Source of the DNA: Cordylochernes scorpioides
Taxonomy: Eukaryota; Arthropoda; Arachnida; Pseudoscorpiones; Chernetidae
NCBI GenBank assembly: GCA_030710605.1
Contig: CP092879.1
Coordinates: forward strand, 42,834,468-42,898,467
Reading direction: 5' to 3'
DNA length: 64,000 nt
The position numbers and the translations under genes are program-made. Positions 20,399 to 31,606 of the stretch are shown piece by piece. Positions within the stretch are counted from its first letter, which is position 1, and the number at the start of each line of letters is the position of its first letter. Under the pieces are notes generated by a model. The model ran no database searches. It saw nothing but the letters and a program-made list of their open reading frames with translations, and was not told the origin of the DNA.

Positions 20399-21588
20399 GC
20401 TAGCTTGTCTTTCAAGGGGTATATACCAAATCCATTAATTTTATGTCCAAGATATTCAATCTCATTTTTAACAAACAAGCACTTATTTTTGTTTATCGTA
20501 AAATTATTTTCTTTAAGAATATTAAGTGTTCTCTTAAGAATATCTAAATGGTTTTCCGAATTCTCTGATGCAATAAGAATATCATCAAAATAAATGTAAA
20601 CATCATTGATTCCCGAGAAGAAGGATTCCATTGTCTTCTGAAATATTTCAGAAGCAGTCTTTATACCAAAAGCCAAACGATTATATTTATATAAACCTTT
20701 GTGAGTGGAGACAACCAAATACTTTTTTGAAATATCATACATCTCAATTTGATGGTAAGCCTTTGACAAATCTAATTTAGTAAATAATTTCTTTCCTTGA
20801 AAACTACTTAAGACTGAATCAATGTTAGGGATAGGATATTTAACATCCTCTAAGTAAGGATTTAAACTCTTTTTAAAATCAGCGCAAAGTCTAATTTGGC
20901 CATTTGGTTTTGCAACACAAACAAGTGGTGAAGCACAATCACTTCTATCTATAGGAGACAAAATATTCAAATCAACCAATTTATCAATTTCATCTTCCAC
21001 CAGTTGTTTTAAGGCAAAAGGAACTTGTCTGAATTTGTAAAATTTTGGGATAAAGTCAGCCTTCACATCAAGATGGCATTTGATACCTTTAATAGGGCCA
21101 GATTTGTATTCAAAAATGGATTTATAATCATTTATAAGTGACTCTACATTAAAAGAGTCCAATTTATGTAAAGAATTGAAAGAAATATAAAAAAAACTAA
21201 GGAAATCTCTTCCCAAAAGAAATTTAGAGAAATTTAAATCAGTTATGAGTATCTCAATGACCCTAGAAACATTTCTAAATTTTATATCAAATTTAGCCTT
21301 GCCTAAAATAGGTATTTTAGAACCACTATAGCCTGTTAAGATGGTATCACATTTGTTTAATTCAATATTTTTAAAATATTTAAAGTAAACACATTTAGTT
21401 AAAGTAGTAATGGCTGCACCAGTATCAATTTCAGCCAAAAGTTCAATCTCATTCACATACACAGTTTCAGTCAAAGGAGGATGTAAATTTATATTATACA
21501 ATGACAAACTATTTTGAGAATTTGAAGGATTATTAACATTAGGGTGCGACTTAAATTTATTAAAATTCTTTTTAGAATTTATGGGCAA
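20362..21588 (-). CDS. pol: Gypsy-2 protease and reverse transcriptase
   Basis: A 408-codon frame. Protease: LLAEIDTGAAITTLTK (Asp near residue 54) and LLGRDF. RT: RLCADFKKSLNPYL, FTKLDLSKAYHQIEM, RLAFGIKTASEIFQK and the catalytic YIYFDDILIA near residue 330 (FDD variant), then FLGHKINGFG-like LGHKINGFGIYP. The RT copies element RNA to cDNA in the particle. The start codon is inside the gag-protease linker, so the native protein was probably a gag-pol fusion. Confidence 0.88.
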   Translation of the reverse strand: MPINSKKNFNKFKSHPNVNNPSNSQNSLSLYNINLHPPLTETVYVNEIELLAEIDTGAAITTLTKCVYFKYFKNIELNKCDTILTGYSGSKIPILGKAKFDIKFRNVSRVIEILITDLNFSKFLLGRDFLSFFYISFNSLHKLDSFNVESLINDYKSIFEYKSGPIKGIKCHLDVKADFIPKFYKFRQVPFALKQLVEDEIDKLVDLNILSPIDRSDCASPLVCVAKPNGQIRLCADFKKSLNPYLEDVKYPIPNIDSVLSSFQGKKLFTKLDLSKAYHQIEMYDISKKYLVVSTHKGLYKYNRLAFGIKTASEIFQKTMESFFSGINDVYIYFDDILIASENSENHLDILKRTLNILKENNFTINKNKCLFVKNEIEYLGHKINGFGIYPLKDKLACIKNCPQFLRI

Positions 21589-21599
21589 ATTGTGGTCAG

Positions 21600-22290
21600 A
21601 CCTGTCTTTTTTTATAACATATTGTGGAAATATGACCTAATTTACCACAAACTCTACAAGTAGCAGATTTAAAAAAAAAGAATTATAATGAAGATGGTTA
21701 GTCTTACCACAGTGTTTACAGGTATTATTAATGGCGTGAAGATACTGTGGGGACTGATGGGCATTTTCGGATCCTTTGATATTATGTAGCTCATTATCCG
21801 CTGATTCCGCAGACAGAGCTATGTCCACTGCACCATCAAAAGTTAAGTTTTCTTCTTGTAGGAGTTTCTTTGGGTAGATGAATCAATGATGCCAGCAAAA
21901 AATCTGTCACGTAAGGATTCTTGTAAAAAATCTCCAAAAGAACACTTTTGAGCTTGGTCTTTTAGGCGTATCATATATTTAGAAATAGTTTCTCCAGACT
22001 TTTGATCCATTTTCTGAAATATGAATCTTTCATATATTATATTAGTTTTGGATTAAAATGTTTTAATAAGATCGTACATAATTTATCAAAAGGAACTTGA
22101 GCAACTTCCTCTGGAAAAACTAAATTTCGCAAGATACTAAAATATTTAGGGCCTATACTTGAAATAAGAAATGGCGTCTTAAAATCTTCCTTTGTTTTAT
22201 AAATTAACATAAATTGTTTTAAGCGATATATATAATTTTCCACATTTTCTAAATTCTCATCAAATTTCTCAAACATACCTGAAGACATAT
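21600..22290 (-). pseudogene. gag: Gypsy-2 gag
   Basis: Starts MSSGMFEKFDENLENVENYI (22288), continuing as capsid-like FMLIYKTKEDFKTPFLIS. A second frame (21828-21637) has a first knuckle CKHCGKTNHLHYN, then in another frame CRVCGKLGHISTIC. The frame change falls in a run of nine A (near 21673 on the + strand), a possible sequencing artefact. A further break lies between the two open frames at 21830-22036. Confidence 0.7.
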
Positions 22291-22361
22291 TTGAAGTATA
22301 ATTTCTTCTCCCAAATCAATTTCTTTGTTCTTTACAAAATTCGCTTTTCCTCGTCGCCAGT

Positions 22362-22614
22362 TGTTTTGTGCTTGTCATTAATATTTAAAACACATTTACA
22401 TTTTATATATTTTATTCAATTACGATCAAAATTACATAAACATCACATTTAATTTATATCTCATCACAAACAATTATCATAACTATATAACATTAAGCCA
22501 TCTATTTACAGTTTGTTTTGGTCACCAGTCCAATATTTTTATTTTCATAGACTAAATTATGAGATTAATTTATAAATGAAAATATGCAAAACAAATAAAC
22601 AACTATATACATCA
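22362..22614 (-). repeat. Gypsy-2 5' LTR
   Basis: Nearly identical to 18217-18468; the minus-strand primer-binding site TGGCGACGAGGA lies directly beside it at 22350-22361. Confidence 0.9.
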
Positions 22615-23849
22615 ACAATTTTGATATAGGATGCATAAAGACTAACCCAATTTGCATATCTCTTTTAGATAATTTTCCCATAGCACAAAAGCCATATAGG
22701 ACATATTTTTACAATAATGCTGAAATACAAAAACGAATAACTGAATTATTAAAATATAATATTATTAGACCCTCATCTAGCCCCTATAGTTCTCCTGCAT
22801 TATTAGTGAATAAAAGATCTGATACCCCATATCACCCCACAAGACTCTGTATAGATTATAGAAAACTTAATCAAAAAACAGTTCCAGAACATACCCCAAT
22901 TCCACTTAGAGAACAAATTATAGATAGGTTATCACAGTCAAAAATATATACTATTCTAGATGTTAAAAATACATACTGGCATATACCCATAGATGAAAAA
23001 GATAGACATAAAACTTCATTTGTAACACAATTAGCATTTTATTAATGGAACACACTTCCTTATGGTTTAAAAAATGCAGCATTTCTAAGCAAAAAATTTA
23101 AACATTTTTTAGAAAGAAATAATGTTAAGCATCTACTCACCAGTGCCCATCACCCAGAAACAAATGTAAAAGTAGAAAGATAAAATTCCACTATCATAAA
23201 TAGGTTAAGATGTGAATATAATCATAATTTAAAAATCCCTTGGACAAAATATATTTCTAATATTACTGAAAGTTATAATGATACAGTACATACAATAACA
23301 AGCTTTACACCTAGGTTCTTATACTATGGAATACAACCACAGTATATAGAACATGACACAGAAACACATACACAAAAAGAAAAGCCAAGAAAATTAGCTG
23401 CTGAAAGAACCATAAAATCCCATGAACACCGCAAACAGCTTTATGATATTAAACACCCAGAACCTATTTTTAAAGAAGGGGATCAGGTATTAGTAAAAAC
23501 CTTTATTTATCCAAACACTGGTAAATTAACACAAAGATATATAGGCCCATTTACAATTTTAAAACAACTTTCTCCAGTCACATATGAAATAAATAAACCC
23601 AATTTACCTCAAAGAAAACAAACAGAAATTATACACTCTAATAAACTTAAATTATTTTACCCAGAATCAGATTTTTTACTTCAAAATAGTACTAATTTAG
23701 AAAATGACTTAATAGTAAACCAAAATTCTAACACAAAGTTAATAGATATTGATGATAAACCATGTTTTTTACAGGAAGGCCATATTTTGGACATGGACAA
23801 TGAAGAACAAATATCAACCCTAATTCTTATACATACGCAAATTACTTAA
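22615..23849 (+). pseudogene. pol: Gypsy-1 RT fragment fused to integrase C-terminus
   Basis: Continues the frame broken at 18216. It has the RT N-terminal half (RRPSSSPYSSPALLV-like RPSSSPYSSPALLV, LCIDYRKLNQKTVP, YTILDVKNTYWHIPI), a TAA at 23043 and then TLPYGLKNAA. Directly after that comes the end of an integrase core (HHPETNVKVER, TAA, NSTI) and a C-terminal domain (EGDQVLVKTF, QRYIGPFTILKQL). The rest of RT, RNase H and the first two catalytic acids of integrase are missing, so a deletion with its junction near 23080 is inferred. Confidence 0.75.
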
Positions 23850-24396
23850 TGTCACTCCATATATCCCTCTGTATAATTCTTCTCAATGTATAATTTTCTT
23901 ACAACATAAACCTTAGATTATTAAAACATTGGATCAGTAAACATGAGGGCAACCATTTCGTTCTTTTACATTACTTTATTTTTCATATAACATTTTTGTA
24001 AACAACAAAGGTGATGATGATAAATTCAATGAATATTTACACAATCATAGAAAAATTAAATTAAACCTTTATATAAACATAAATATTCTAACTAAATTAA
24101 ACACCCTCTATTAGCATTTCAGTACTCAACCATTATTAAGAAATACTTGTATATATTATTTCACATACATTTAAATTATAATATTTTAGAAACAACTCAT
24201 TTTAAATTATTTTTGTGTAAAAATAAACATTTCTATTGCCATTTAATATTTTGAAATACAACAAGCATAATGACATAATTACTCATATTTTAAATACCTT
24301 TTTTAGCTCCATATAAATTTTTATATCAATCTATCATTATAATTTCTTATATATAGTTTTATTTTAATTTCATAATTATATAAATTATTTATAAAC
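23850..24396 (+). other. Gypsy-1 3' untranslated region
   Basis: AT-rich sequence after the pol stop without ORFs. It leads into the right inverted repeat. Confidence 0.5.
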
Positions 24397-24497
24397 GAAC
24401 TTTCTTTTGTTTATTTTGAAAAATATGGACATTGATTTTTATAATTGCCAATTTTATTTTTATATTCTAACTTTTAAAAATCTTTTTCACAGGGGGG
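24397..24497 (+). repeat. Gypsy-1 right subterminal inverted repeat, first part
   Basis: Inverted copy of about 16795-16866 (TTTTTATAATTGCCAATTTT, TTTTAAAAATCTTTTTCACA). It is cut by Gypsy-3, continues at 27660-27737 and ends beyond LARD-1 at 44216-44240. Confidence 0.65.
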
Positions 24498-24683
24498 TGT
24501 AGAATAGTGTGAAATATATAAGTGATGTGAATATAAGAAAATGGAATTAAGAACAATACACTGACTGTGTTTTGTAAATATATAATTAATCTTTACTAAA
24601 TTTAAATGTGTGTGATAAATAAATAATTATAATTAAATAATAAATATATAAGTTGTAGTTTATAAAAGATAAACAACACAACA
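24498..24683 (+). repeat. Gypsy-3 5' LTR
   Basis: TGTAGAATAG to ACACAACA, 186 bp. Confidence 0.92.
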
Positions 24684-24740
24684 TATTTGGCGACGAGGAT
24701 TAAAAAAATAATAATAATAATTAAATAAGCGTAACAGAAG

Positions 24741-27455
24741 ATGGCAAATAATTTGACGTCTCCATTACCGTTGAACCTTAATGCTACAGATTTGTATTCC
24801 GAGTACAAACATTGGATGAATTCATATTTAATTTATGAATTAGCAAGCGGTGTTTCAACAAAGAAAGATGACGTTAAAATGGCAACACTTTTGCATTGCC
24901 TTGGACCACAAGTCCAAAGAATTTTCTTTAATTTGCCAGAAGAAAAAGATACGTATGAAAAAGCAAAAGAAGCTTTAACTAAATATTTCACACCACAAAA
25001 AAATATTGTATCAGAACGATTTAAATTTAGGCAAAGAAAACAAAATACAGATGAAAATATTGATTCATATGTCATTGCCCTAAGAGAATTAGTCAAATCC
25101 TGTGAATTTGGAAATTTAGAAGAAGACATGATCAGAGATCAGATAATAGAAAAATGCTATAATAGGCAATTAAAAGAAAAGTTGTTGCAACAAGATAATT
25201 TGAATCTTCAAAGAACAATTAAGATATCAAGAATGTTTGAAACAGCCAAAGAAGAATTTAGAGTATTGACAAATGAAGATATGACCTCAATAAATAGAGT
25301 AAACTATAAAAATAATTTCCAAGCAGCTAATGAATCAACTGTTAAAGGACCAAAAGCTCATAATGTGTACCATCAAAAAGGAAGCACCTCCAAGGTAAGT
25401 GCACCTAATTTGGAAGAATGCTATAGATGTGGCTTAACTACACATCCTCCATATAAATGTGGAGCTAGAAATATGAAATGCATATTTTGTAACAAGATGG
25501 GTCATCTTAATAGAGTTTGTAGAAATAAAAATAAATATAAAAATATTGAAGGAAAGAAAAGAAATATTCAAAATATTTCAGAAAATAATGAAGACTCAGA
25601 TGAATACACTTTCTTTTTAGGCTCTGATAACAAAGAAAATATCTATATAGATGGAAAGAAAATAACAATGACTTTTGATACAGGTAGTGATACAACATTC
25701 ATAGGACTTGAAAATTTGAAAAATATTTTCCTGTCTCAAATGCCAACTTTAAATGGTACAGAAAGGAAATTTTATGCCTATGGACAAGCTTCACCTCTTC
25801 CATGTTGTGGATATTTCTTTGCAGATGTTTCATGGGGTAAAAGGTCTATAAAGGAACAGATTTTTGTGATTGAAGGTAAAGCAGAACCTCTTTTAGGAAA
25901 GAAAGCAAGTTTCGAATTAGAAATTATAAAGCGGGGAACAAAAATAAGGAATATTCAACAGGAAGTTATTCCGAAGGATATATATAATTTGATACAAGAA
26001 AACATGAACCTTTTTCAAGGTCAAGGAAATGTGAAGGGTTATAGTCAAAAAATAACTCTAAAAGAAAATGTTACTCCTGTAGCTCAGAGATGCAGACATT
26101 TTCCATATAAAATGGTAGAAGCCATCAATCAAGAGCTAGACAAAATGATAGAAGATGGCATTATTGAGGAAGTCCATGAAGCTTCTGAATGGATCTCAAA
26201 CATTGTGGCAGTTCCAAAAAAGGGTACTGAAGAAATCAGACTATGTGTTGATCTGAGAGAAGTGAATAAAGCCATAGTTAGAGAGAGATATCCTATACCA
26301 ACAGTTGACAATATATTGCAAGCATTGCAGGGAGCAAAAGTTTTTGCTAAACTTGATGCAAAGAAAGGCTTTTGGCAAATTGAACTTGATGAAAAGTCCA
26401 GGCCATTGACCACCTTTATTACACCCAGAGGATGCTACAGATTTTGCAAAATTCCTTTTGGACTTTGCAGCGTACCTGAAGCTTTTCAAAAAGCTATGAA
26501 CTCAATATTGTCTCATTTAGAAGGAGTGTTATGCTACATAGACGATGTGATTGTATATGCGCAATCTATAGAACAATTGGATCAAAGACTGAAAAAAGTA
26601 TTTGAAAGATTTCAACAAGTTGGACTCAAACTAAACAAAAGTAAATGTAAATTTTCTCTAAATGAATTGGAAATATTAGGCCATATTGTTAGTAAAGATG
26701 GAATTAGACCTGATCCAAAGAAAATAGAAAGTGTTCTAAGTTTTTCAAAACCTGAAAATGTAGATTCTCTAAAATCATTTTTAGGTACATGCGGATTTTT
26801 AAGAAAATTCATTCCAGACTTTTCAAAGTTAGCCGAACCACTTAATAATTTGACAAGAAAGGACATAAAATGGAAGTGGAGCAAGAAAGAAGAGGACTCA
26901 TTCAGAAAATTGAAAGAAGCTCTTACAAAAAATCCATGTTTAGCCTATAAAGAAAGAATGAAGAAATATGCTGATAGCAAGAATAAGGCCTTGCCTCATG
27001 ACTTCAAGAAAGGTAATATTGTTTATGTCTCAAACACTGAAATGAAAAGCAAGTTGACACCAAATTATGACAACCAAAGATTTATCATTCTAGAGACTAT
27101 ATCTCCAAATTCATTCAAGTTAGTCAATACTGAGACAGGTAGCTTTATCATTAGGAATGCAAAGCATTTAAGACATGCCAATGTCTTGCAAGATTTTAAC
27201 AAAGGAATTGATTTGAATACCACTTTGATTAAGACTCCAGAAATTAGAATGGAACTTCCTAGTACTTCAAGGTATCTACCAGAACAAGAAGCAACCTTAG
27301 AAGATATTGTACCAGAAGAGCAGATTGCTATATCTGATATGGACTGTTTATACCCAAATGAATCACCTAATGAGAATGAAAACAAGACTGCCATCACTAG
27401 AAGTGGAAGACAAATACATGTTCCTTCTAGATTTAAGGACATGATTAGATACTAA
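24741..27455 (+). CDS. gag-pol: Gypsy-3 Gag-PR-RT polyprotein with internal pol deletion
   Basis: 904 residues without a stop. Residues 1-200 are a capsid-like helical region (FKFRQRKQNTDENIDSY). Two knuckle-like Cys clusters lie near 228-262 (CYRCGLTTHPPYKC, CIFCNKMGHLNRVC). Protease: MTFDTGSDTTFIG (Asp near 312). RT: LCVDLREVNKAIV, FAKLDAKKGFWQIEL near 533, PFGLCSVPEAFQKAM and the catalytic YIDDVIVYAQ near 598, then LKSFLGTCGFLRKF. At about residue 735 (KNPCLAY/KERMKKYADS) the frame jumps from the start of RNase H to the end of integrase (HDFKKGNIVYVSN), keeping phase. All RNase H catalytic residues and the integrase DDE are absent. A spliced or frameshifted gag-pol boundary is not needed. 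The protein could still form particles and make cDNA if RNase H were supplied in trans. Confidence 0.9.
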   Translation: MANNLTSPLPLNLNATDLYSEYKHWMNSYLIYELASGVSTKKDDVKMATLLHCLGPQVQRIFFNLPEEKDTYEKAKEALTKYFTPQKNIVSERFKFRQRKQNTDENIDSYVIALRELVKSCEFGNLEEDMIRDQIIEKCYNRQLKEKLLQQDNLNLQRTIKISRMFETAKEEFRVLTNEDMTSINRVNYKNNFQAANESTVKGPKAHNVYHQKGSTSKVSAPNLEECYRCGLTTHPPYKCGARNMKCIFCNKMGHLNRVCRNKNKYKNIEGKKRNIQNISENNEDSDEYTFFLGSDNKENIYIDGKKITMTFDTGSDTTFIGLENLKNIFLSQMPTLNGTERKFYAYGQASPLPCCGYFFADVSWGKRSIKEQIFVIEGKAEPLLGKKASFELEIIKRGTKIRNIQQEVIPKDIYNLIQENMNLFQGQGNVKGYSQKITLKENVTPVAQRCRHFPYKMVEAINQELDKMIEDGIIEEVHEASEWISNIVAVPKKGTEEIRLCVDLREVNKAIVRERYPIPTVDNILQALQGAKVFAKLDAKKGFWQIELDEKSRPLTTFITPRGCYRFCKIPFGLCSVPEAFQKAMNSILSHLEGVLCYIDDVIVYAQSIEQLDQRLKKVFERFQQVGLKLNKSKCKFSLNELEILGHIVSKDGIRPDPKKIESVLSFSKPENVDSLKSFLGTCGFLRKFIPDFSKLAEPLNNLTRKDIKWKWSKKEEDSFRKLKEALTKNPCLAYKERMKKYADSKNKALPHDFKKGNIVYVSNTEMKSKLTPNYDNQRFIILETISPNSFKLVNTETGSFIIRNAKHLRHANVLQDFNKGIDLNTTLIKTPEIRMELPSTSRYLPEQEATLEDIVPEEQIAISDMDCLYPNESPNENENKTAITRSGRQIHVPSRFKDMIRY

Positions 27456-27473
27456 CTAAACAAGGGAGGAATA

Positions 27474-27659
27474 TGTAGAATAGTGTGAAATATATAAGTG
27501 ATGTGAATATAAGAAAATGGAATTAAGAACAATACACTGACTGTGTTTTGTAAATATATAATTAATCTTTACTAAATTTAAATGTGTGTGATAAATAAAT
27601 AATTATAATTAAATAATAAATATATAAGTTGTAGTTTATAAAAGATAAACAACACAACA
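27474..27659 (+). repeat. Gypsy-3 3' LTR
   Basis: Appears identical to 24498-24683. Confidence 0.92.
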
Positions 27660-27737
27660 GGGGGAAAATATTATATAATCTAAAATTCCAATATTTTATT
27701 TTTTAAAAAAACATATTTTATTTTCATTCATTGACTG
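27660..27737 (+). repeat. Gypsy-1 right subterminal inverted repeat, second part
   Basis: Inverted copy of about 16720-16795; ends in GACTG, the left target duplication of LARD-1. Confidence 0.65.
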
Positions 27738-27847
27738 TGTTGTATATAGCATAATCTGTGTAAATATAAAGATCCGGCAACACTGTTAGTATAATCAATT
27801 GAGAAATAATAAATATTTGATTCATCTAGCGTGGTACTGTATATATG
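27738..27847 (+). repeat. LARD-1 5' LTR, first part
   Basis: Begins TGTTGTATATAG; matches the first part of 44019-44215 with a few substitutions. Confidence 0.85.
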
Positions 27848-28478
27848 TGTGATATCTTGGGACTTCTGGGACCAGTGTTACCTGATGCTAGACGAACCTC
27901 GATGTCAACTCTACCGTGCAGTCGTGGTGGAAGGCGACACAGCTGGGCCAAAGGTGAAATAAGCAAACAGAGATTCCACTAAGAAGCGTCTGAACGTCAA
28001 GAAGGAATGGGACGAGGAGATTTCAGGTAGGAAAGGGTTTACCTCTATCGGAGCGTCCGGCGGACTGGGGCTAAAACATAGGCTGACTAAGGACTGACTA
28101 ACTGAGGCTCGGGGCCTCCTTTTATAGCTTAGCTGGGTCCAAACAGGTCACTGCCCTTTTCTGACGTAAACAGGGGGGGGGAAGTTATATTATCCAGGAG
28201 GGCCACGACCTCGTAAAAATTGGACTGGGCTTGCTAGGCCTACTCTCCTATTCTCACCTAAGCCTGATTAGTTTTAACCTTAATTTTCTCCTGTTAGTCT
28301 CCATTCCTTCTATCTGTACAGTTGCTATACTTTATTAGAGTCTTACGCGGTACAGATTGATATTATGTGATGCTTTATATTTGCAGTAAATAATAAGTTA
28401 TATACAGTCACGTGGTGGAACATGTGGTAGCAGATATCTGGATTATTTACAACAATTCCATGGTCTTAAATCATCACA
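27848..28478 (-). repeat. Gypsy-4 3' LTR
   Basis: 631 bp with a G-rich run (CAGGGGGGGG near 28170). Almost identical to 36482-37113. Confidence 0.9.
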
Positions 28479-28832
28479 GATGGCCCCGGATGTGAGAGGG
28501 TTCATATGGAGGGATTTAAGAGAGCGGAATAGGAAGACTGTTATTAAGAAGGTAATTTTTAAAAATTAATTGAAAGGAGTTGGCATATAACATGGGGTTG
28601 ATTTCTGTATATCCATAAGAGATAATTCTATATATAGTTACGAGCGTCATGCGTCATTCTTCAATTCTTCAACTCTGTCACCGTTTGCTTTTTTTTTTGA
28701 ATGGCGCTCTACTATTGGTTGGCTACGATGGCGCCGCCACTACGCGAGACACTTTGTGTTTGACTTTGCCCCCCCCCCCCCCCCACTCGCTCTTTGGTTG
28801 TTGTAACTATTGTGTTGGAGCGGGTCGCTCCT

Positions 28833-28976
28833 TAAATAAATGCATATATTAGTTAATAACTAAATGGAATCCTCTCTTTCTTTTTCCCAGTAAGAGACGC
28901 CTACGGAAGCCAACAGTACATAGACAGATAAAGCACATAGGCTATAGTTATTAACTAATATATGCATACATTTAAG
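28833..28976. repeat. Short inverted repeat (30-bp arms)
   Basis: AATGCATATATTAGTTAATA at the left and its complement at the right, separated by about 83 bp. The right arm abuts the Helitron tail. Possibly a small MITE. Confidence 0.6.
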
Positions 28977-29063
28977 GCGCCAATTTATAATTGTAACAAA
29001 TAGTATTTGAAACAAAACATTCAATCGGGTAAAACACGGGCGTTGCCCGGGTCATTCGGCTAG
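28977..29063 (+). mobile_element. Helitron 3' tail, CCCGGG family
   Basis: The last 87 bp closely match the end of the Helitron at 45680-46205 (GCCAATTTATAATTGTAAC, hairpin ACGGGCGTTGCCCGGG, then CTAG). The 5' end was not found. Confidence 0.75.
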
Positions 29064-31318
29064 TAAAGTATAAACAACTAATACTAAACATACAAGTAAA
29101 AACAAATATATGAATAAATAATTTAATAGAGAACACATAATGATGATAGGTAAAAATATAAATAATTGGATGGGTAAATCATGATCTCTTCGTGATGGGC
29201 GTTAGAAAGGGTTATGGGGTTATTTGTGATTAGGTTGAGGCAATGTCACCTTGACTCAAGTCCCAAACCATTTGATGTGCACGGCGCGGAAAACCTAGGC
29301 CATGTTTCACATGTAAATTTAAGGACCTAATAAAGTTACAGTACCACAATCGAATAGTGATTGTTATGGGTTTTATGAATTAGTCGTTAAGACGTACGCA
29401 TGCAGGAGAAATGAGGGCGAAGATCAGTGACCAGAAATCAAAGTTTTAATTGGAGTCGTCAGGGGCTTAGCGAGAAAAGGAGTAAAATAAAAAAAAAAAG
29501 ATGTGCCAGCGTGTGGCATTAGAGTGCCCTGGAATATATATAAAAAAATACAATTTGCACGTGTCCAAGCCAGAAGTTGGGATAGGTAAATCTGGGGGAC
29601 GGTGTGTCAATATTGTTAATTACGAAATCAAAGTAGGTCAAGTCTAGCCTGCGAAGGGGTGTTAAAAGTTCCTGCGTAAAAGGAATGTTAGTATTTATTA
29701 AGAAGTAACCTTTAAAGTGGTTGATTAAGAGGTTATTGAAGATTGCCCTGTTTTTAGATCATGATTTTCAGTTGGATTATAAAATAATATATCATTGAGA
29801 TATGAAATTGCGAAATTAAGGCTTTGCATATAGCGTTAAAGGATTTGAAAAATCGAAAATAGAATTGCGAAGTTGAATGCAAAGTAATCTTTAAAAAAAA
29901 GTAAAAATAGTGATGACATAATACAAAGATTAACACACTATACCAGTATATAAGGGGTAATAGAAAGTGAACACATTAAATTTTAAAAAAGAGCAATAAT
30001 ATACTCGATAGCATTGAACATGGTAGCGGAAGATGAAACAATGTAAATAACATCTAATTTATAAAGTGAGAGAAAATATAAAATGACAAATGCAAATTCG
30101 TGATATATAAACATGAAATATAAAAACTTGATATTATTAGATATGAAAGATAAAATATAAAGTTGATTATAAAATAGAGTCAGAAAGCAAAAGTAAATAA
30201 GCTTTGGTAAAGAAAAATAAAATAAAATGACAATAATCTAAACTGATTGGTTGACGTAAAAAAATTATAAGAGCTAGATAATGATTATATAAAGGATATT
30301 AAAATGAAAAATTTAAAAAAAAATGTTCATCGAGAAAGAAGAGCAAGTAAGATTATACATAGAAATTATATATCGGGAAAGAATGGAAAGTAGTAGGCCA
30401 AATGTATGTTCCTGTTTTTTAGGATGGGTAGAGAGAGCTTTAAATTGTCCTCGGATGCGATATCTTTGGTCTTGTTGGCATAATTTGTTCTAGCGCATCG
30501 AATTTGTTTTATGTTTCACGCGAATCGTGGACACATTGTTTCCAACTGTGAAACTCACTAAGTCCTAATGTTGTAGATTTTTTGTTCCCTGCGCCACGTT
30601 TAGGTGAAAACGTGATTCTTCCTAAAGCGGCATTTATATTGTGTGTGCAGGAAACACGGCGATCTATTCTAACCGGTCAAGGGTTGTTGTGTTTTTTTTT
30701 TTTAACATATGTGGGTGTGTGATTTTTGTAGGTAAAATGTTGTCTTGGATCTAAGTGTCGATGTTAAGTGGACCAGTTAATCGAGGGCAAGAGAATCTAG
30801 ACCTGGTGACTTGGTTTTGGTTTATTAATGAAAGAATAGATATTTTAATTCATTAGGGATCAGTAGGCGGGATTAGTTATTGAATTAATTAGTTATTCTG
30901 TAAGTGGACTGATTTGTTAGTAAATGTAAAATAACGTGTTATACAATTTATTTGTAGCTAAATGGGACATCGGCGTAGATTAATTGGTTAGGGATTAGAA
31001 CGGTTTATAGTAAAAGGCACGCACTAATATTTAATTTAATAGGTGGCGAAAAATTCATTCGAGTGACACTCGGCAGTGGCAACGGGCCGTGACAAGACAA
31101 TGTCGGCTGTTTGTTTCTCCATCTCCCCTCGAATTTATTATTAGCGAGTTCCGGGGGGTCACGACGGATGTGGAATTTGGCCAGGGGCCCTTTGCGGGGG
31201 CTGCTTGCTTGGTGGCTGTCTCCCACCTTTGGAAACGCGGTTCTTGCCTGGTTTTCTGATGGCTATGTATTAGTGACATTGGGGTTGTCATTCTGCTTAA
31301 TGTGATCCTTACTTACTA

Positions 31319-31606
31319 TTATTGGAAGATCTCTGCAGTAAGATGAAGAAAAGGGGCTGAGCAAGTCTGAGGTATAGGACGGGATTTCTGAGCGTCAAAT
31401 ATCGCGGGACATAAATGGTTAAATTCTACTAAGTGTACATCAGGTGTTACGCGAGGTGTTTGAATTAGAGGCTGGGGCGCGAGGAATACGATATTTTCTG
31501 TATAGTATTTAAGTTTGTTCACATGAACTGTATCATCTTTATTTAGGGGTCGATTGGGTCTGTTAATTCGGACTACGTTCGGAGATATTATTTCTATAAT
31601 TGTAAA
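31319..31606 (-). pseudogene. pol: Gypsy-4 pol C-terminus (beyond the LINE insertion)
   Basis: Minus-strand frame with FTIIEIISPNVVRINRP and DDTVHVNKLKYY, the usual end of a gypsy integrase/pol protein. It continues, across the LINE, from the sequence at 32889. Confidence 0.7.

Larger units (their letters stand above)
18217..22614 (-). mobile_element. Gypsy-2: minus-strand Ty3/gypsy element
   Basis: 4.4 kb with 252/253-bp LTRs and a perfect 5-bp target duplication ACAAT (18212-18216, 22615-22619). On the minus strand the primer-binding site TGGCGACGAGGA follows the 5' LTR and the polypurine tract AAGAAGGGGGAAT precedes the 3' LTR. It encodes gag with two CCHC knuckles, then protease-RT-RNase H-integrase. 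Reading frames break at a few points, two in homopolymers. The LTRs differ at only about four sites. The domain order and integrase resemble Mag-type gypsy elements (inference). Confidence 0.9.
24498..27659 (+). mobile_element. Gypsy-3: very young deleted Ty3/gypsy element
   Basis: 3.16 kb with 186-bp LTRs (24498-24683, 27474-27659) in which I see no difference, flanked by runs of G that serve as the target duplication (GGGGG). The primer-binding site TGGCGACGAGGATT follows the 5' LTR and a purine tract AACAAGGGAGGAATA precedes the 3' LTR. A single 904-codon frame fills the interior but lacks RNase H and most of integrase, so the element must rely on another copy for insertion. Confidence 0.9.
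28479..31318 (-). other. Gypsy-4 non-coding 3' part
   Basis: 2.8 kb between the end of pol and the 3' LTR. It contains a C16 run at 28769-28784, an inverted repeat, a Helitron tail and AT-rich DNA. No envelope-like or other convincing reading frame was found; the short frames near 31005-31300 show no motif. Confidence 0.55.
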
